This document shows positions 32,501-37,476 of a DNA stretch of 64,000 nt, one piece after another. Location of the stretch: positions 186,001-250,000 of the forward strand of contig JAGVKG010000029.1 in the NCBI GenBank assembly GCA_020050685.1. Reading direction: 5' to 3'. The stretch's first letter is position 1; each line of letters opens with the position of its first letter. The notes beneath the pieces were generated by a model that saw nothing but the letters and a program-made list of their open reading frames with translations, was not told where the DNA came from and did not search any database. Position numbers and translations under genes: made by a program. The DNA is from Candidatus Obscuribacterales bacterium (lineage in GTDB: Bacteria > Cyanobacteriota > Vampirovibrionia > Obscuribacterales > Obscuribacteraceae).

Positions 32501-35397
32501 CATATGGAACACGTTCGATTGCTCTTGGTGGCACTGGTGGTAATGCACAATTTGAAGTTACCAATGCGTTCCTATCAAACATTTCTGCCAACTCCCTCGT
32601 ACTTGGCGATGCCATGGTTCCGGGTGGAATTACAGTTATCGCCGGCACGAATCTTTCCGCCACCAATGTCTCGCAATACAATTTGCAAAACGGCGGTAAC
32701 ATCACAAATGCAGGCACACTGACCATGGGTCTAAAATCAATGCTCATGCATGCTCAGGGCTCTGTCACCTCGGGAACTATTAATGGTGGCACGTTCGTAT
32801 CGCTTCAAGCTCAAACTAATTTGGATGTTAACGGCGCTATCACAATGTCAGGCGGATCGTTCTCTATGCAGGCTGCATCAGTTAACCTCACAGGCAGCAT
32901 AAATGTCGGACAAGGCATTGTCTACTTCGTTCCATCTTCCGATGTGGCAATCTCAGTCGGAGGCGCAAGCGGCAGTGCACCATTTGCTATAACTGATTCC
33001 ATGTTAGCCAGCGTCACAGCGACGGCAGTTGCCATTGGCAATCTGAATGTTAGCGGTGGACTGACAGTTGAAGCGGATCTCAATCCATCATCTTCCTACA
33101 ATCTCTACCTACTTAATGCTGGACCAATTTCAACAGCAGGACAGACCATCACAGTTGGCTCACGCACACTTGGCATACAATCCGGCTCAACGGTAACCAC
33201 AGGTGCAATTTCCGCAAGTGGCGGTCAAGTCACAGTCCTCGCTGGCGGCACGCTTACAGTTGATGGCGCAATCACCAACTCAGGCGCCGGCACTGTCACC
33301 CTTGCAACAACCGCCGGTAGCAACGGCGACGTTGTCCTCAATGCATCCGTATCCGGCGGCAATATTGCCACACTTTCAGCCAGTGGTTCAGGCGATATCA
33401 GTCAAACAGCCGGTACATTATCTGCTACCAGCGTCGTACTTTCAAGTGGCACAGGAAACATAGGCACGTCTTCTGCTCCGCTCGACGTAGTCGCTTCTAA
33501 TCTACGTGCAAATACTGCCGGTTCAGGTACAGTCTTTGCCGAGGTTACAGCTTCGTCCCTCACGCTTGGCTCATCATCTGCTGGTACTGACTTAAGCGTC
33601 ACAGCCAGCGGCAACCTTACCGTCGGTAGTATCGCCACCCTCAACGGTGACATTACCTTGGTAGCAAATGGTGCGCTCCTTGTTCAACCAGGCAAAATAA
33701 TATTTGCCAATGAAGGCAATCTCGTTCTGCAGAATACAAATACCGCAAGCGGCACAATTGTAATTGGACTGAATAGCGAATTGGAAGCATATACCGACAG
33801 CAATCCAAACAAAGGCAATGTAACAATCTTCATCGGTACAGTTGCCCCAACCCCAACCAACACAACAGCACCGGCAAACGTTGATGTAAATGCAGTTGGT
33901 GCGGGTCAAGCATACTTTGGAGCTAACAGCATCCTTGCTCTCAAGCCAGGTTCCGAAGATAACGTGATCAATGCCATCGATAGAGATGTTGTATTCGACA
34001 CAGGCTCACGTCCAGCCTCCGCTATTACCTTGGAAGGTAATAACGTGATCACTGCTGACCCACCAGTACGACCAATCGTCAGCATACAGCCGTCGGATTC
34101 AGGACCAGACTCTCTTAACATGACCAATGGTGTGAATCTGAATCCAACATCCGGTGGCACAGATTCTGGCTCAACAGGCTCGGGATCAACGGGTTCAGGA
34201 GCAACTGGTTCTGGTTCGACTGGCTCCGGTTCAACTGGCTCTGGATCGACAGGTTCCGGATCGACAGGTTCCGGATCGACAGGTTCCGGATCGACTGGTT
34301 CTGGATCGACAGGCTCGGGTTCGACTGGTTCTGGTTCAACCGGTTCCGGATCGACTGGCTCTGGTTCAACAGGCTCGGGTTCGACTGACTCTGGATCGAC
34401 TGACTCCGGATCAACTGGTTCTGGATCGACTGGTTCCGGATCGACTGGTTCCGGATCGACAGATTCCGGATCGACTGGCTCTGGTACCACCACGACTACA
34501 ACGGGTGGACGCAACGGAAGGAATGGTGGCACGACCACAACTACGACAACAACTGCAGGTGGCCGTAGTGGCAGAAATAGTGGCGGTACAACAACCGGTA
34601 CTACTGGCGGCACAACAACAACATCCGGTGGTCGCAGCGGAAGAAATAGTGGCACGACTACAACCACAGATTCCACCACCACAACCACATCTGGCGGCCG
34701 TAGCGGACGCACGAGCAGCACCACTACAACAAGTGGTTCATCTGATTCCTCATCCACGACTACAACTGGAAGAAAAGCTAGAACAAATGTTCCGGTTGCC
34801 TTTACACCAGTGACCACCACGCCTGGCATCTTCATGATTAGCGTTGGCACAGCTCTAGTTGAATACAGCCCAGCTGCTCAACTCAGTGCCAAAGAAATCG
34901 GTGTAGTATCACTCGATAGCGGTGAAGCAATGATTATCGCCTCAGATGACACCGTGATCAATACCGGCGGACATCAAATTACCGTTGCTGGTGGAACCAT
35001 CGCTCACATCTCCCAAGAAGATGGAGTGACCAAGGTTCGCAACCTTTATGAACAAACACCCGGCAGCAAAGGCGTACGCGCACTTGTTGATGGACAATTA
35101 GTTGCCACCTCAGCCGGTACCGAAATAATTGCTAGCTTCGATGCCAATGCACTCAATGAATCGGTCAAGAAAGATGCCATAGGCCGCCGTCAAATGCAAT
35201 CGTTTGATGTTGGTGGCGCCAAAGTCGCAACTTGCGAAATATCGCTTGTGTCACTCGTTCCTAACTCGGATTTGTTGCCACTGGTCATGCACAGCAAACA
35301 AAAGAATGATCGTGCAATCGCTGAGAAACTGATCAAGATGGCTGCCTGCCTCTCAACAGCAACCTCTAGTCACGGTCCTTACAAGAGCGGCGAATAG
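14518..35397 (+). CDS. Giant secreted modular protein, 6959 residues (paralogue 1)
   Basis: A signal peptide (about 1-33) is followed by an Ala/Gln-rich stretch (37-60) and an N-terminal module (62-160) with 'LTAAEFVAAHQ...GNAVGGRF...LVVPENV'. This module recurs at about 1690-1780 as 'VTPAEWVALVQ'. Most of the protein is Gly/Ser/Thr/Asn-rich short beta-strand repeats ('GGNITI', 'SGDVSI'), as in beta-helix adhesins. A Gly-rich tract lies at 1415-1598. A VIG/YFG/DLTDP module occurs at about 2452-2708, 3618-3885, 5375-5641 and, truncated, 6392-6525. A seven-bladed YVTN-type beta-propeller occupies 4109-4402. Then come 21 copies of a [G/D]SGST pentapeptide (6549-6653), a Thr-rich tract with four GGRxGR blocks, and a FecR-like domain (about 6765-6880). 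Cysteines occur nearly only as close pairs. A surface or matrix role is inferred; no TpsB partner or anchor is visible. Confidence 0.85.
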   Translation: MKKIKCGWQRPRLLSVLASLLVLQLCLPSASLAQFRERRDAASAAAQAAQAAAQAASAGSVLNLDLSSTARNISASNLNLTQDLNINVGGMQRMVTGTDLLTAAEFVAAHQVQSLGNQTLRLGSDGNAVGGRFSLSSSLTSSISNLVVPENVKLHQDFAQLANLSMTGDLINSGKFVAFSSSPMVDNAVINANNIYNQAGATLTTLLPQGGLPAGMTSAVSNMNLTLNALGEIVNQGTISSAGNLTMSAGGNISNTTQAGSASLATMQALGNVNLASGSGVMTNSGLISSLANNINVASVGANNILIHNYGGTLSALTGSINVRDSSFDLKKNISILGGDLLSQQVNAYSGTGITRMNVNSMTGAANVYAGEAHILTENGDLNLGVMELSGDPTYFSHGNITISSNLNTAGADLAIVAGGDITTGAPGVSITTGGGQLNIIAGANFTSSGAPGPIVPPGAGDTTSILTIDMDNPGVGNIDLTGGGSNDISALSSAGTTGGAINLIAFGGTITVPTGVTITSSGTTVKNSSGVGGSGNVTIIAGAATGTANAISIGDVDATNSTNGYGGQVYVVTSSPQVFCVDCFDNPQSEIRIQNGKILNDLSSGNSAYFYYTMPTYGSPGTIQNASISTGSLLTNNAFNTSPFFQTPYSVVFAIAGANLFVDGDVSAVGVGQGYAGDILLDSNIKQDTQAMFTVGSTALVNGLTGSIINNGGSPGALSFGYINGNISIQNYGTGGITVSDTSLIQMVPVDGNGPGLDINAMAGTNFGLSAGGPVYIAGGTLDASGVGSGDQHSGGAIGITGTSVTVTGTGPLNLLVNSAGTGTEGGPGGSISIGTNTNISIGGGDGQFTITGHGAAYGSGVFTFNAGGDIDVDPNYFDVTPSSPNVNGSFAYAGQVQFYAGNLGVGNVRFSDSFQLDGNGAGRGGYIIIRYNDPLNPMTIGGTGPGSYIDGDLVSLSPLGGTGGGISLENMGGTLSLNLSSLISTGDESGATGSICFNCVSYPRLANAVAISGSGTILGAISETSATSFSLDLEQVGTQLSIRPQSFNAGIGTTAGDVSITTRDSGSSVYIVAGSGAGIQANGNLTIVTPLLTFGASTGIGVSPNSRGNISITVPTVAMTAGSTATIFGATGGTITVGARTGTPFVFDRVGGASLAELYLDGAPSYISSAAADTTINSNVKICSNDNTVTLTVTAGQFINNGTLCTNCILNLRGNSSAYFQNANGSVSLPGLIDAGGGAVAAIAGSDIWGTDTIIRNASSTYLLAGAAISNFTVTGSSASPGNISGIASISTTGEIVVASFGGGTIEVGDLTSQGNNVQVYSQGNIHIGNIQNNQGSVDIQSVNPDVGGGITFTMLGTVSSGSVTAGAPAFTGSVYTGNIDASAGSALGEIAGGSIYIQAGLFMQTGYLRTYGAAGSFGYQHPPSCCVTVSNGGSGGSITLYAPSGGIIINGDVNSAGGGGGGNDSGPGYDGGAGGNINIDAHGLIEINGPVIAAGGGGGGGGANLTACCSTGGGGGSLGAGGGPTGGGIFVSWDLVKNPLLNAQPGEGGLNSGLCCGSGSGGDVGQNGQAGTDAGTAGGLAGLGGAITLSGRNVAITETIGSYYGTTSPYDSYSLFNWSSAGGGDLDVTITNFGPVVSSTEFNVNMNLSSSSQIIPVTLVLPTYSVAGLENSNSSSVINNYSGPNEIILSGDRTITNGINVTPAEWVALVQESLNSQAGINLNGSGVATSGFVFLNDRTMPGSNFTSFTIPATVIAKVETLAPLAITGSATINGTLDFSFPGTYSSSGTTTVSSGATMNFTSEGTISAPTLTVNGSLLFRNMGTMNLTNLNITGNIVAGQCCQQTITINALVTGIFITGDAPGTATITAPGGIFINMTANHVLTFSNKLNFSGPMTIDSGGGLSGIDFAANAVLAPGSDPNSSLTDLNAMSWSFGSNASVSATSISAAGAMFGPGSLTTTVGDFTLNNPSSLSCACISVDSITSAGNINIIRPNVGGGAAGLQAGSITTGGEITADVAGQFDITNTSGSYETLTLGSMTVGGDLNIANYNGAVQINDNKVILSRGSINIGTAELYNDGYLNSNPVGTTGSISVSNPLGDLYIGNIGYVSAAQGGLGNQGSLSLSAAGNLDAEFLYVYLDAPSGNYKGGDVNLYAETMTFWESQISVNGSGTGSGGSISITTTGSQPDFPGNPTSDIVIGNGNVFGSFTDLVLSLSAIGGTLGGSAGSVFLSSGTNLTVDPAFLSLSPGVGGSGGTISLTGNSTGDGGNIQVTGGLNVNASVSGNGHGGSISIIYNDSANDFLIGSSGANSFINGSLSANGAGTGNGGSITILGLAGPMSVINSTQLSATGTDGSIFFQSNSNNLSLTGNGFLTADAIGFRSTADVTVNQLEVNGTVTGQAAGYFSITTLASLTLGNILAGTTGSGSITATMSNGSLNVADSAQLFAQDGITLQNLDTVNGTIAIGQNASIGASLGDVYIVIGSIPGSPITGSPPANTTVIELAGGQAYFGTNGITDTTPQNTVLAYAADVVFDTNGLPAANISLGGGTYISANNTFTPTLTLDSLDLTDPTVTANVLTLQGLGEIGGTLITDGFGIATGGNLIISPSILSGTLSSENIPQFVTLTMLGFSTGTIDYDITASSTTKQVLIEGTHEFKGSANYQVSYMTITTDQSFPALEVTSTGILSYQGNYFALTTNGDIAVDGALSFSPGARVFMETTGAGNINITSTLTTTPSALVSDGDLHLTSAGTLSVADIIANGNSIGHGGGADIILTAAGDISTGSLQSMSATTNGSGGVIDIESTGGSVTLGGFVDASSRAVSGNGGGGDVSIQALGDISIVSINAIGNDYGTDTYGGSVSINSTSGSLIATSPIQSFIDVSTDNASVNNPSANGKGYGGSVDISVLSIPAGVNNNLTIRAEGGHAGGDGGFVTINMSGNADLGFISTSADPLGATSGIGKGGDIDIFTNGTIAAESFRATGGITSGSGGNISVTSNTSSLSGTFINAGATNGSGGNITLYADGNLTFTGYIASASIGSYGDGGAVSFYSANGSAQATFIDTASFTAGTGGSIIVNGKTGVTINFLTSYGGVSTGDGGNITVTSQGDISVLQSGSAARAQAANAVNNAGNISITTTGGSITMDTSGLALDASADTNGKGGSINISASVGFTASGIRSSGGSESGNSGSINLTAIDIQTGDIQSNPGLSGDGGNITVTATGNFSSGQIYASGGGYGNGGVIDINATGNIDAQSIYSNGGSYEGNSSSITLVAGGFIDTGVVSTYGNSGNSADVSMTAGGTISANVFADAGPYGSFGGNITLISTGADIAASNIDSDGYNYGTAGDIVLQAATGISVTHIWSYGGTNAGNAGDVSLSTTSGAIDYTFIEASAFSTGGTAGNVSLAGDSVSGGYITTFGATGIGNAGNISITATGYIDLSNYIDASAHGTGSGGNVTLSSSAGTVLVSGDINTSGRGSGYVAGNIQITYNSANAFVVDPIPSSLNGVIGSIFAQGTSGASGGTIAIANTGANMVLDLKGTISVTSDSGASGTIAFSQTGTVTILGDANGELLGPVSASGSAITVDIQKAGSTLNLGSMEATAGSITITLGSSASTIRVLGGAGLSATEGNIILENDNVSSGSIILEENSQLGAVSTGSTVGKVIIVMGPPPGSPLTGSTPANTVVNSTNGGVAYFGTNSISDQAPTNTITVDGGHVIFNTDTAASSAILLGGNVAISSTQSGSGPVLIVLDSLDLTDPAITTAIQTNITNGFILGSLTVNGGGVATGGTITLDPSVLAPTLTGENIPANVTVELKGFLSGNPLDISVTATSYTNQVIISGTHAFIVDASPSDAFINVTSDQTSPYIVIASGGILSSDAALTVTANGSMSLGGNVTAGTTLSMSTTANNGNIAIASTLTGTTSVSLSAHGTGSITQTSGSISTTGTLSLTTAGGNIGSPTQNIVTNAPTITASTGGGANASSVYINSTAGSGVTFSGTNQAGTSGTFFVNASNNIVTGSSSTISAATVILNSVSGSIGTSTTSRLEIAGSSTTNLTASAPNGAIYIDSAAPIALQGNLVGSTMYANATQGNFDLTSAGQITSSFSVGTNSAAISTIGSAQEGLAYNPSGTRAYLSHTNGLIDVIDTSTNVILTTITSVGTVLVGITVNPAGTLAYVADYGSASVKIIDLSNNTVSGSITVGTQPIGIAFNPTGTVAYVTNFGSNSVSVINTSTNLVTATITVGATPATPGMNSSGSTLYVPNYGTNTVSVIDTATNTVSTTITVGNNPSIVRVSPNGQLAYVTNRGGDSISIISTATNTVSTTIIGVMGPLGVAFNPSGTMAYITNNLAPGYVSAVDTTTNTVVSTMPTTIQHPWPVDVNPSGAQAYVGIDHTNQQVNVINIPIPTIQSTSGAVTLSTSAGAIGSATTPVSTKAATLTINSASDAYVSNVGSTTLAATGSVHNSAVGTFQVATTPDLTTGSGRITVNDTVTVSGGTINLQSSEGQWGSVNQGGIVQQPGASLTASTVNLNDALFTNAAGVGAYVGAGTGSGTIGTSGQNILTTASTLTARTQSDVYVTNLGAVGLGTSFAGFSSSFNLTTTPDGSGNGGIQINSAATVSGRTILLTSSSSGTGSGSITQQDALTTATIRTQTGQSATSVFTATGTGSGADNISLGIRNNNVFSGIFVRANAAGSVTLQSIGDVGVATGASSAGTTYALTTTPDSGGHGAIRIVSGGTITAPTVNLTSSSTGGGIGWIGQDDAITTVTINAATLNVSAPGTGNGTFVFTGNPIQLGTTNGTSPLTLNANSTSFVNIRNVGSVNLSGASTAGTGQAFTLNSVADSGGNATINFNNSSSITANTGGSVTLDAKAITTGTSTTITAVAGNINLTASTGSIAVGTVASSSVATGSSGDINITALNGNISATVIRANGVTSGTGGDITIEAGGSITTSGNIETRGKGTFASGILSVTAGTNINLGANNLLALCDSCTQPSMTVTAGGSITAKNIDNIVQGGNGNGGDLTVIAGGDITTPNGGIYTWVAGPSGNGGNLTVTSGGNITADWYITSNGGNSSGDAGDMNVSAAGNIYARLGIISWGNGGSNGGDMTLVAGGSITTDSTTANRGIDTSSYGTGGTGNAGTMSLQAGTNITANYIASASTGTLGNGAQMTLVSTNGNITSVGAIYSSSASGNGGDMVLRAPNGTIAAQNNACCFGDNDPLYPISASGAGTGDAGNITLQYSSGSAFIVDGTNHTLTNGAGGGISAAAAGSGNGGIITLVNSGGDVNVTLNDAVTAQSTSGTNGSVNFNYLQSGIGSPPAVNPASNVNVTGNSSGQLGGVVFASGVTIDIDLPNAPIILGNLTATNGSASVVVNGDIVVVPGSTLSVTEGDLLLQDLNTVDGAITIGEGSTLSATTTGSTFGNVYLVIGTIPVSPVYGWAPAYTFANQLNGGKIYFGANGIGDAPTQNTVTADGGNVIFNTASLASSAITLDGDVTINATAAPHGSTGPLGSLDLTDPSITSQILALIAGTTITGTLDVDEFGVATGGNITIAPSVLANTLVGYNIPENVTVNFQGFTSDNQITINLTGASYTTQAVLSGTQQFSGGGVGLVVINSNQAGPVLQINDTGSVSGDGGVSIAVGGNVVANGIVSSTDNLTVRTVAGNGGIAVGANIAGTDLTILTTQGSGSISRTSTTTTTGVVSGTTVSLNAETGSIGTGASNIQTATSTLTANTLTGSAFITNTGALNLATSSVGSTLQVLNNNAITTTGAVNAGIVKLTTTANNGSITVDSNVTGATSTNLTTQGTGIVTINSTRTVATTLGNVNVIAYGVDIQGAINSGTRSTQLRPNSNENITIANTGASADPFEVSATELSRITAGTLLIGDFGKNAPITLAGNMNVSGSGAGAYSLVFVSGGTYTPNAGTTINLGTSRSLSVSTQGAVSTGAVTGGTFISFSSAQAMTVNDDITVGTNGTIIVRGTSINITGTLNAPTGEIQLAPYGTRSIALGGTGGNAQFEVTNAFLSNISANSLVLGDAMVPGGITVIAGTNLSATNVSQYNLQNGGNITNAGTLTMGLKSMLMHAQGSVTSGTINGGTFVSLQAQTNLDVNGAITMSGGSFSMQAASVNLTGSINVGQGIVYFVPSSDVAISVGGASGSAPFAITDSMLASVTATAVAIGNLNVSGGLTVEADLNPSSSYNLYLLNAGPISTAGQTITVGSRTLGIQSGSTVTTGAISASGGQVTVLAGGTLTVDGAITNSGAGTVTLATTAGSNGDVVLNASVSGGNIATLSASGSGDISQTAGTLSATSVVLSSGTGNIGTSSAPLDVVASNLRANTAGSGTVFAEVTASSLTLGSSSAGTDLSVTASGNLTVGSIATLNGDITLVANGALLVQPGKIIFANEGNLVLQNTNTASGTIVIGLNSELEAYTDSNPNKGNVTIFIGTVAPTPTNTTAPANVDVNAVGAGQAYFGANSILALKPGSEDNVINAIDRDVVFDTGSRPASAITLEGNNVITADPPVRPIVSIQPSDSGPDSLNMTNGVNLNPTSGGTDSGSTGSGSTGSGATGSGSTGSGSTGSGSTGSGSTGSGSTGSGSTGSGSTGSGSTGSGSTGSGSTGSGSTGSGSTDSGSTDSGSTGSGSTGSGSTGSGSTDSGSTGSGTTTTTTGGRNGRNGGTTTTTTTTAGGRSGRNSGGTTTGTTGGTTTTSGGRSGRNSGTTTTTDSTTTTTSGGRSGRTSSTTTTSGSSDSSSTTTTGRKARTNVPVAFTPVTTTPGIFMISVGTALVEYSPAAQLSAKEIGVVSLDSGEAMIIASDDTVINTGGHQITVAGGTIAHISQEDGVTKVRNLYEQTPGSKGVRALVDGQLVATSAGTEIIASFDANALNESVKKDAIGRRQMQSFDVGGAKVATCEISLVSLVPNSDLLPLVMHSKQKNDRAIAEKLIKMAACLSTATSSHGPYKSGE
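34162..34476 (+). repeat. 15-base tandem repeat, 21 copies
   Basis: Twenty-one in-frame units of 15 bases encode the pentapeptide [G/D]-S-G-[S/A]-T within the giant protein. Unit sequences are close variants of GGTTCTGGATCGACT, differing mostly at third positions. The length is exactly 315 bases. Such arrays expand and contract by slippage or recombination without frameshift, so the stalk length may vary between strains. The strands also give long open antisense frames (Pro/Glu/Val repeats), which are artefacts of the array. Confidence 0.95.
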
Positions 35398-35426
35398 TTG
35401 GATATATATATAGGCGCTCTATTGCT

Positions 35427-37280
35427 TTAGTTGAAGCTTAATTTCAGCAACTCTTGCAACAAGATGAATTCTTGCGGCACGCGATTACCCAATTTTGCAA
35501 ACCATGCTTTGTGCAAGTTCACTTCTTCACGCCACATTGAATTATCGACAGCCATGAGTTTGTCAAAATTCTTCGGCGTGACAGACTCCAAACCGTTCCA
35601 ATCCATATCTTCATAGCGCGGCATCCAGCCCAATTCGGTTTGAACAGCACCGGCTTCACCGTTGATTCTATCGGTTATCCACTTAAGCACACGCATATTG
35701 TCGCCAAATCCTGGCCACAAGAATTTACCTTGTTCATCCAAACGGAACCAATTGACGGAAAAGATGCGTGGAGGATTCTTGATCTGGCGGCCGAATTGCA
35801 ACCAATGACGGAAGTAATCACCCATGTTGTAGCCGCAGAATGGCAACATTGCCATTGGATCACGGCGGACTTCACCCACCTTACCAGTTGCTGCAGCAGT
35901 CGTCTCAGATCCCATGGTAGCCGCCATGTATACGCCAAAATTCCAATTGAAGTTTTCTATAACTAATGGAACTGTGGTACTTCTTCTGCCACCAAACACG
36001 AAGGCACTAATTGGTACCCCGTCGGGATTATCCCAGTTCGCATCCAAAGAAGGACACTGTGTGGCCGATACGGTAAAGCGCGAATTTGGATGGGCTGCCT
36101 TGCGACCGCAATCTGGTGTCCATGGTTTGCCCTGCCAATCAATTAATGTGCTAGGCGGCGTGTCAGTCAATCCTTCCCACCACACATCACCATCTGGTGT
36201 CATTGCCACGTTTGTGAAAAGGCAATTTTCACGCAAAGTTTTGATGGCGTTCGGATTTGTCTTTTCTGATGTACCTGGTGCAACACCGAAATATCCGGCT
36301 TCCGGATTGACGGCATAAAGTTTGCCATCCTTGCCCTTCTTGATCCAAGCGATATCATCGCCAATGGTTGTCACTTTCCAACCTGGCATTGATTTTGGAG
36401 GAATCAACATGGCTAGATTTGTCTTGCCACAAGCGCTTGGGAATGCAGCAGCGATATAGCTCTTCTTGCCCTTAGGCGATTCAAGTCCGAGAATCAGCAT
36501 GTGTTCGGCAAGCCAATTCTCTTCCCGTCCCATAAACGATGCAATACGCAGAGCAAAACACTTCTTACCGAGCAATGCATTGCCACCATAACCAGAACCA
36601 TAAGACCAAATTTCTCTGGTCTCAGGGAAATGGACAATATATTTTTCTTCCGGATTGCAAGGCCAAGCAGAATCTTCTTGTCCGGGTGTAAGTGGTGCAC
36701 CAACCGAATGCAAGCACGGAACGAACTCACCATCTTCACCGAGTGCTTCAATTACTGCCTTGCCCATGCGGGTCATAATGCGCATGCTGACTGCTACATA
36801 AGCAGAGTCGGTAATTTCCACACCGATGTGAGCAATGTGCGAACCAAGCGGACCCATGCTGAATGGCACGACATACATTGTGCGTCCACGCATGCAACCA
36901 TCAAACAAGTGAGTCAATTTTTCCTTAGCTTGCTTTGGGTCCATCCAATTGTTGTTGGTGCCCACATCATCTTTATTGATAGTGCAAACAAAAGTGCGGT
37001 CTTCAACGCGTGCCACGTCGGATTCATCCGAGCGTGCCAAGTAGCTGTTCGGCCGTTTTTCTTGGTTAAGCTTAATCAGCTTGCCATCCTCGACAAGCTC
37101 CTGACAAAGCCTATCGTATTCCTCTTGCGAACCGTCACACCAATATATACGATCTGGCTTGGTAAGCGCAGCAACGCTTTCTACCCAGCCTCGCAAACGC
37201 GGATTCGGTACTGGATAAGCCATTGCACCACCTGAATTAGAATCGGACTTGGTTCCTGCTTTATCGATACTTGCTCTCAT
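35427..37280 (-). CDS. pckG: Phosphoenolpyruvate carboxykinase (GTP)
   Basis: The 617-residue protein is full length for GTP-type PEPCK, which interconverts oxaloacetate plus GTP with PEP, CO2 and GDP at the entry to gluconeogenesis. Visible signatures are '[16 protein letters not shown]', '[10 protein letters not shown]', the PEPCK P-loop '[14 protein letters not shown]' near residues 276-290, whose Cys is the family's reactive residue, and 'IGDDIAWI' (kinase-2). Further conserved blocks are '[19 protein letters not shown]' and '[18 protein letters not shown]'. The first 20 residues (Ser/Gly-rich) precede the conserved start around '[10 protein letters not shown]', so the true start could be an internal Met (residue 20). 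It converges with the giant protein gene 29 bases away; no obvious terminator lies between them. Confidence 0.97.
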   Translation of the reverse strand: MRASIDKAGTKSDSNSGGAMAYPVPNPRLRGWVESVAALTKPDRIYWCDGSQEEYDRLCQELVEDGKLIKLNQEKRPNSYLARSDESDVARVEDRTFVCTINKDDVGTNNNWMDPKQAKEKLTHLFDGCMRGRTMYVVPFSMGPLGSHIAHIGVEITDSAYVAVSMRIMTRMGKAVIEALGEDGEFVPCLHSVGAPLTPGQEDSAWPCNPEEKYIVHFPETREIWSYGSGYGGNALLGKKCFALRIASFMGREENWLAEHMLILGLESPKGKKSYIAAAFPSACGKTNLAMLIPPKSMPGWKVTTIGDDIAWIKKGKDGKLYAVNPEAGYFGVAPGTSEKTNPNAIKTLRENCLFTNVAMTPDGDVWWEGLTDTPPSTLIDWQGKPWTPDCGRKAAHPNSRFTVSATQCPSLDANWDNPDGVPISAFVFGGRRSTTVPLVIENFNWNFGVYMAATMGSETTAAATGKVGEVRRDPMAMLPFCGYNMGDYFRHWLQFGRQIKNPPRIFSVNWFRLDEQGKFLWPGFGDNMRVLKWITDRINGEAGAVQTELGWMPRYEDMDWNGLESVTPKNFDKLMAVDNSMWREEVNLHKAWFAKLGNRVPQEFILLQELLKLSFN

Positions 37281-37412
37281 CTTTTTACACTCTATAAAAC
37301 TGAAGCTGTGTGTACTAATAGGTTCAATTTTACAAGGTCATCTTTGGTCAAATTGAGCTGTAATCAAAGAGTGCTCTCATAATATAAAAATCTTAGATCG
37401 GCAGTCAAGAAG

Positions 37413-37440
37413 AAAGACCGCTGTCTCGGCAGCGGTCTTT
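37413..37440 (-). terminator. Rho-independent terminator of the TadG-like gene
   Basis: A perfect 11-base-pair stem, AAAGACCGCTG with CAGCGGTCTTT, surrounds a six-base loop. Read on the minus strand it is followed by TTCTTCTTG. It begins 37 bases after the TadG-like stop and insulates the downstream pckG. Confidence 0.88.
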
Positions 37441-37476
37441 CGATCCTATTCACAACCAATCAACGAATCTGTCTGA

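Noticed and set aside
34162-34476. CRISPR-like repeat array
   Set aside because: Units are 15 bases, contiguous without spacers and in coding frame; no cas genes are near.
34154-34813. Second plus-strand frame over the tandem repeat
   Set aside because: Off-frame reading of the same repeat and Thr-rich tract; no ribosome site and the in-frame giant protein explains the sequence.
33906-34850. Long antisense frame with Pro-Glu-Pro-Val repeats
   Set aside because: It is the mirror of the 15-base tandem repeat in the giant gene; no start signal, and its composition follows directly from the repeat.
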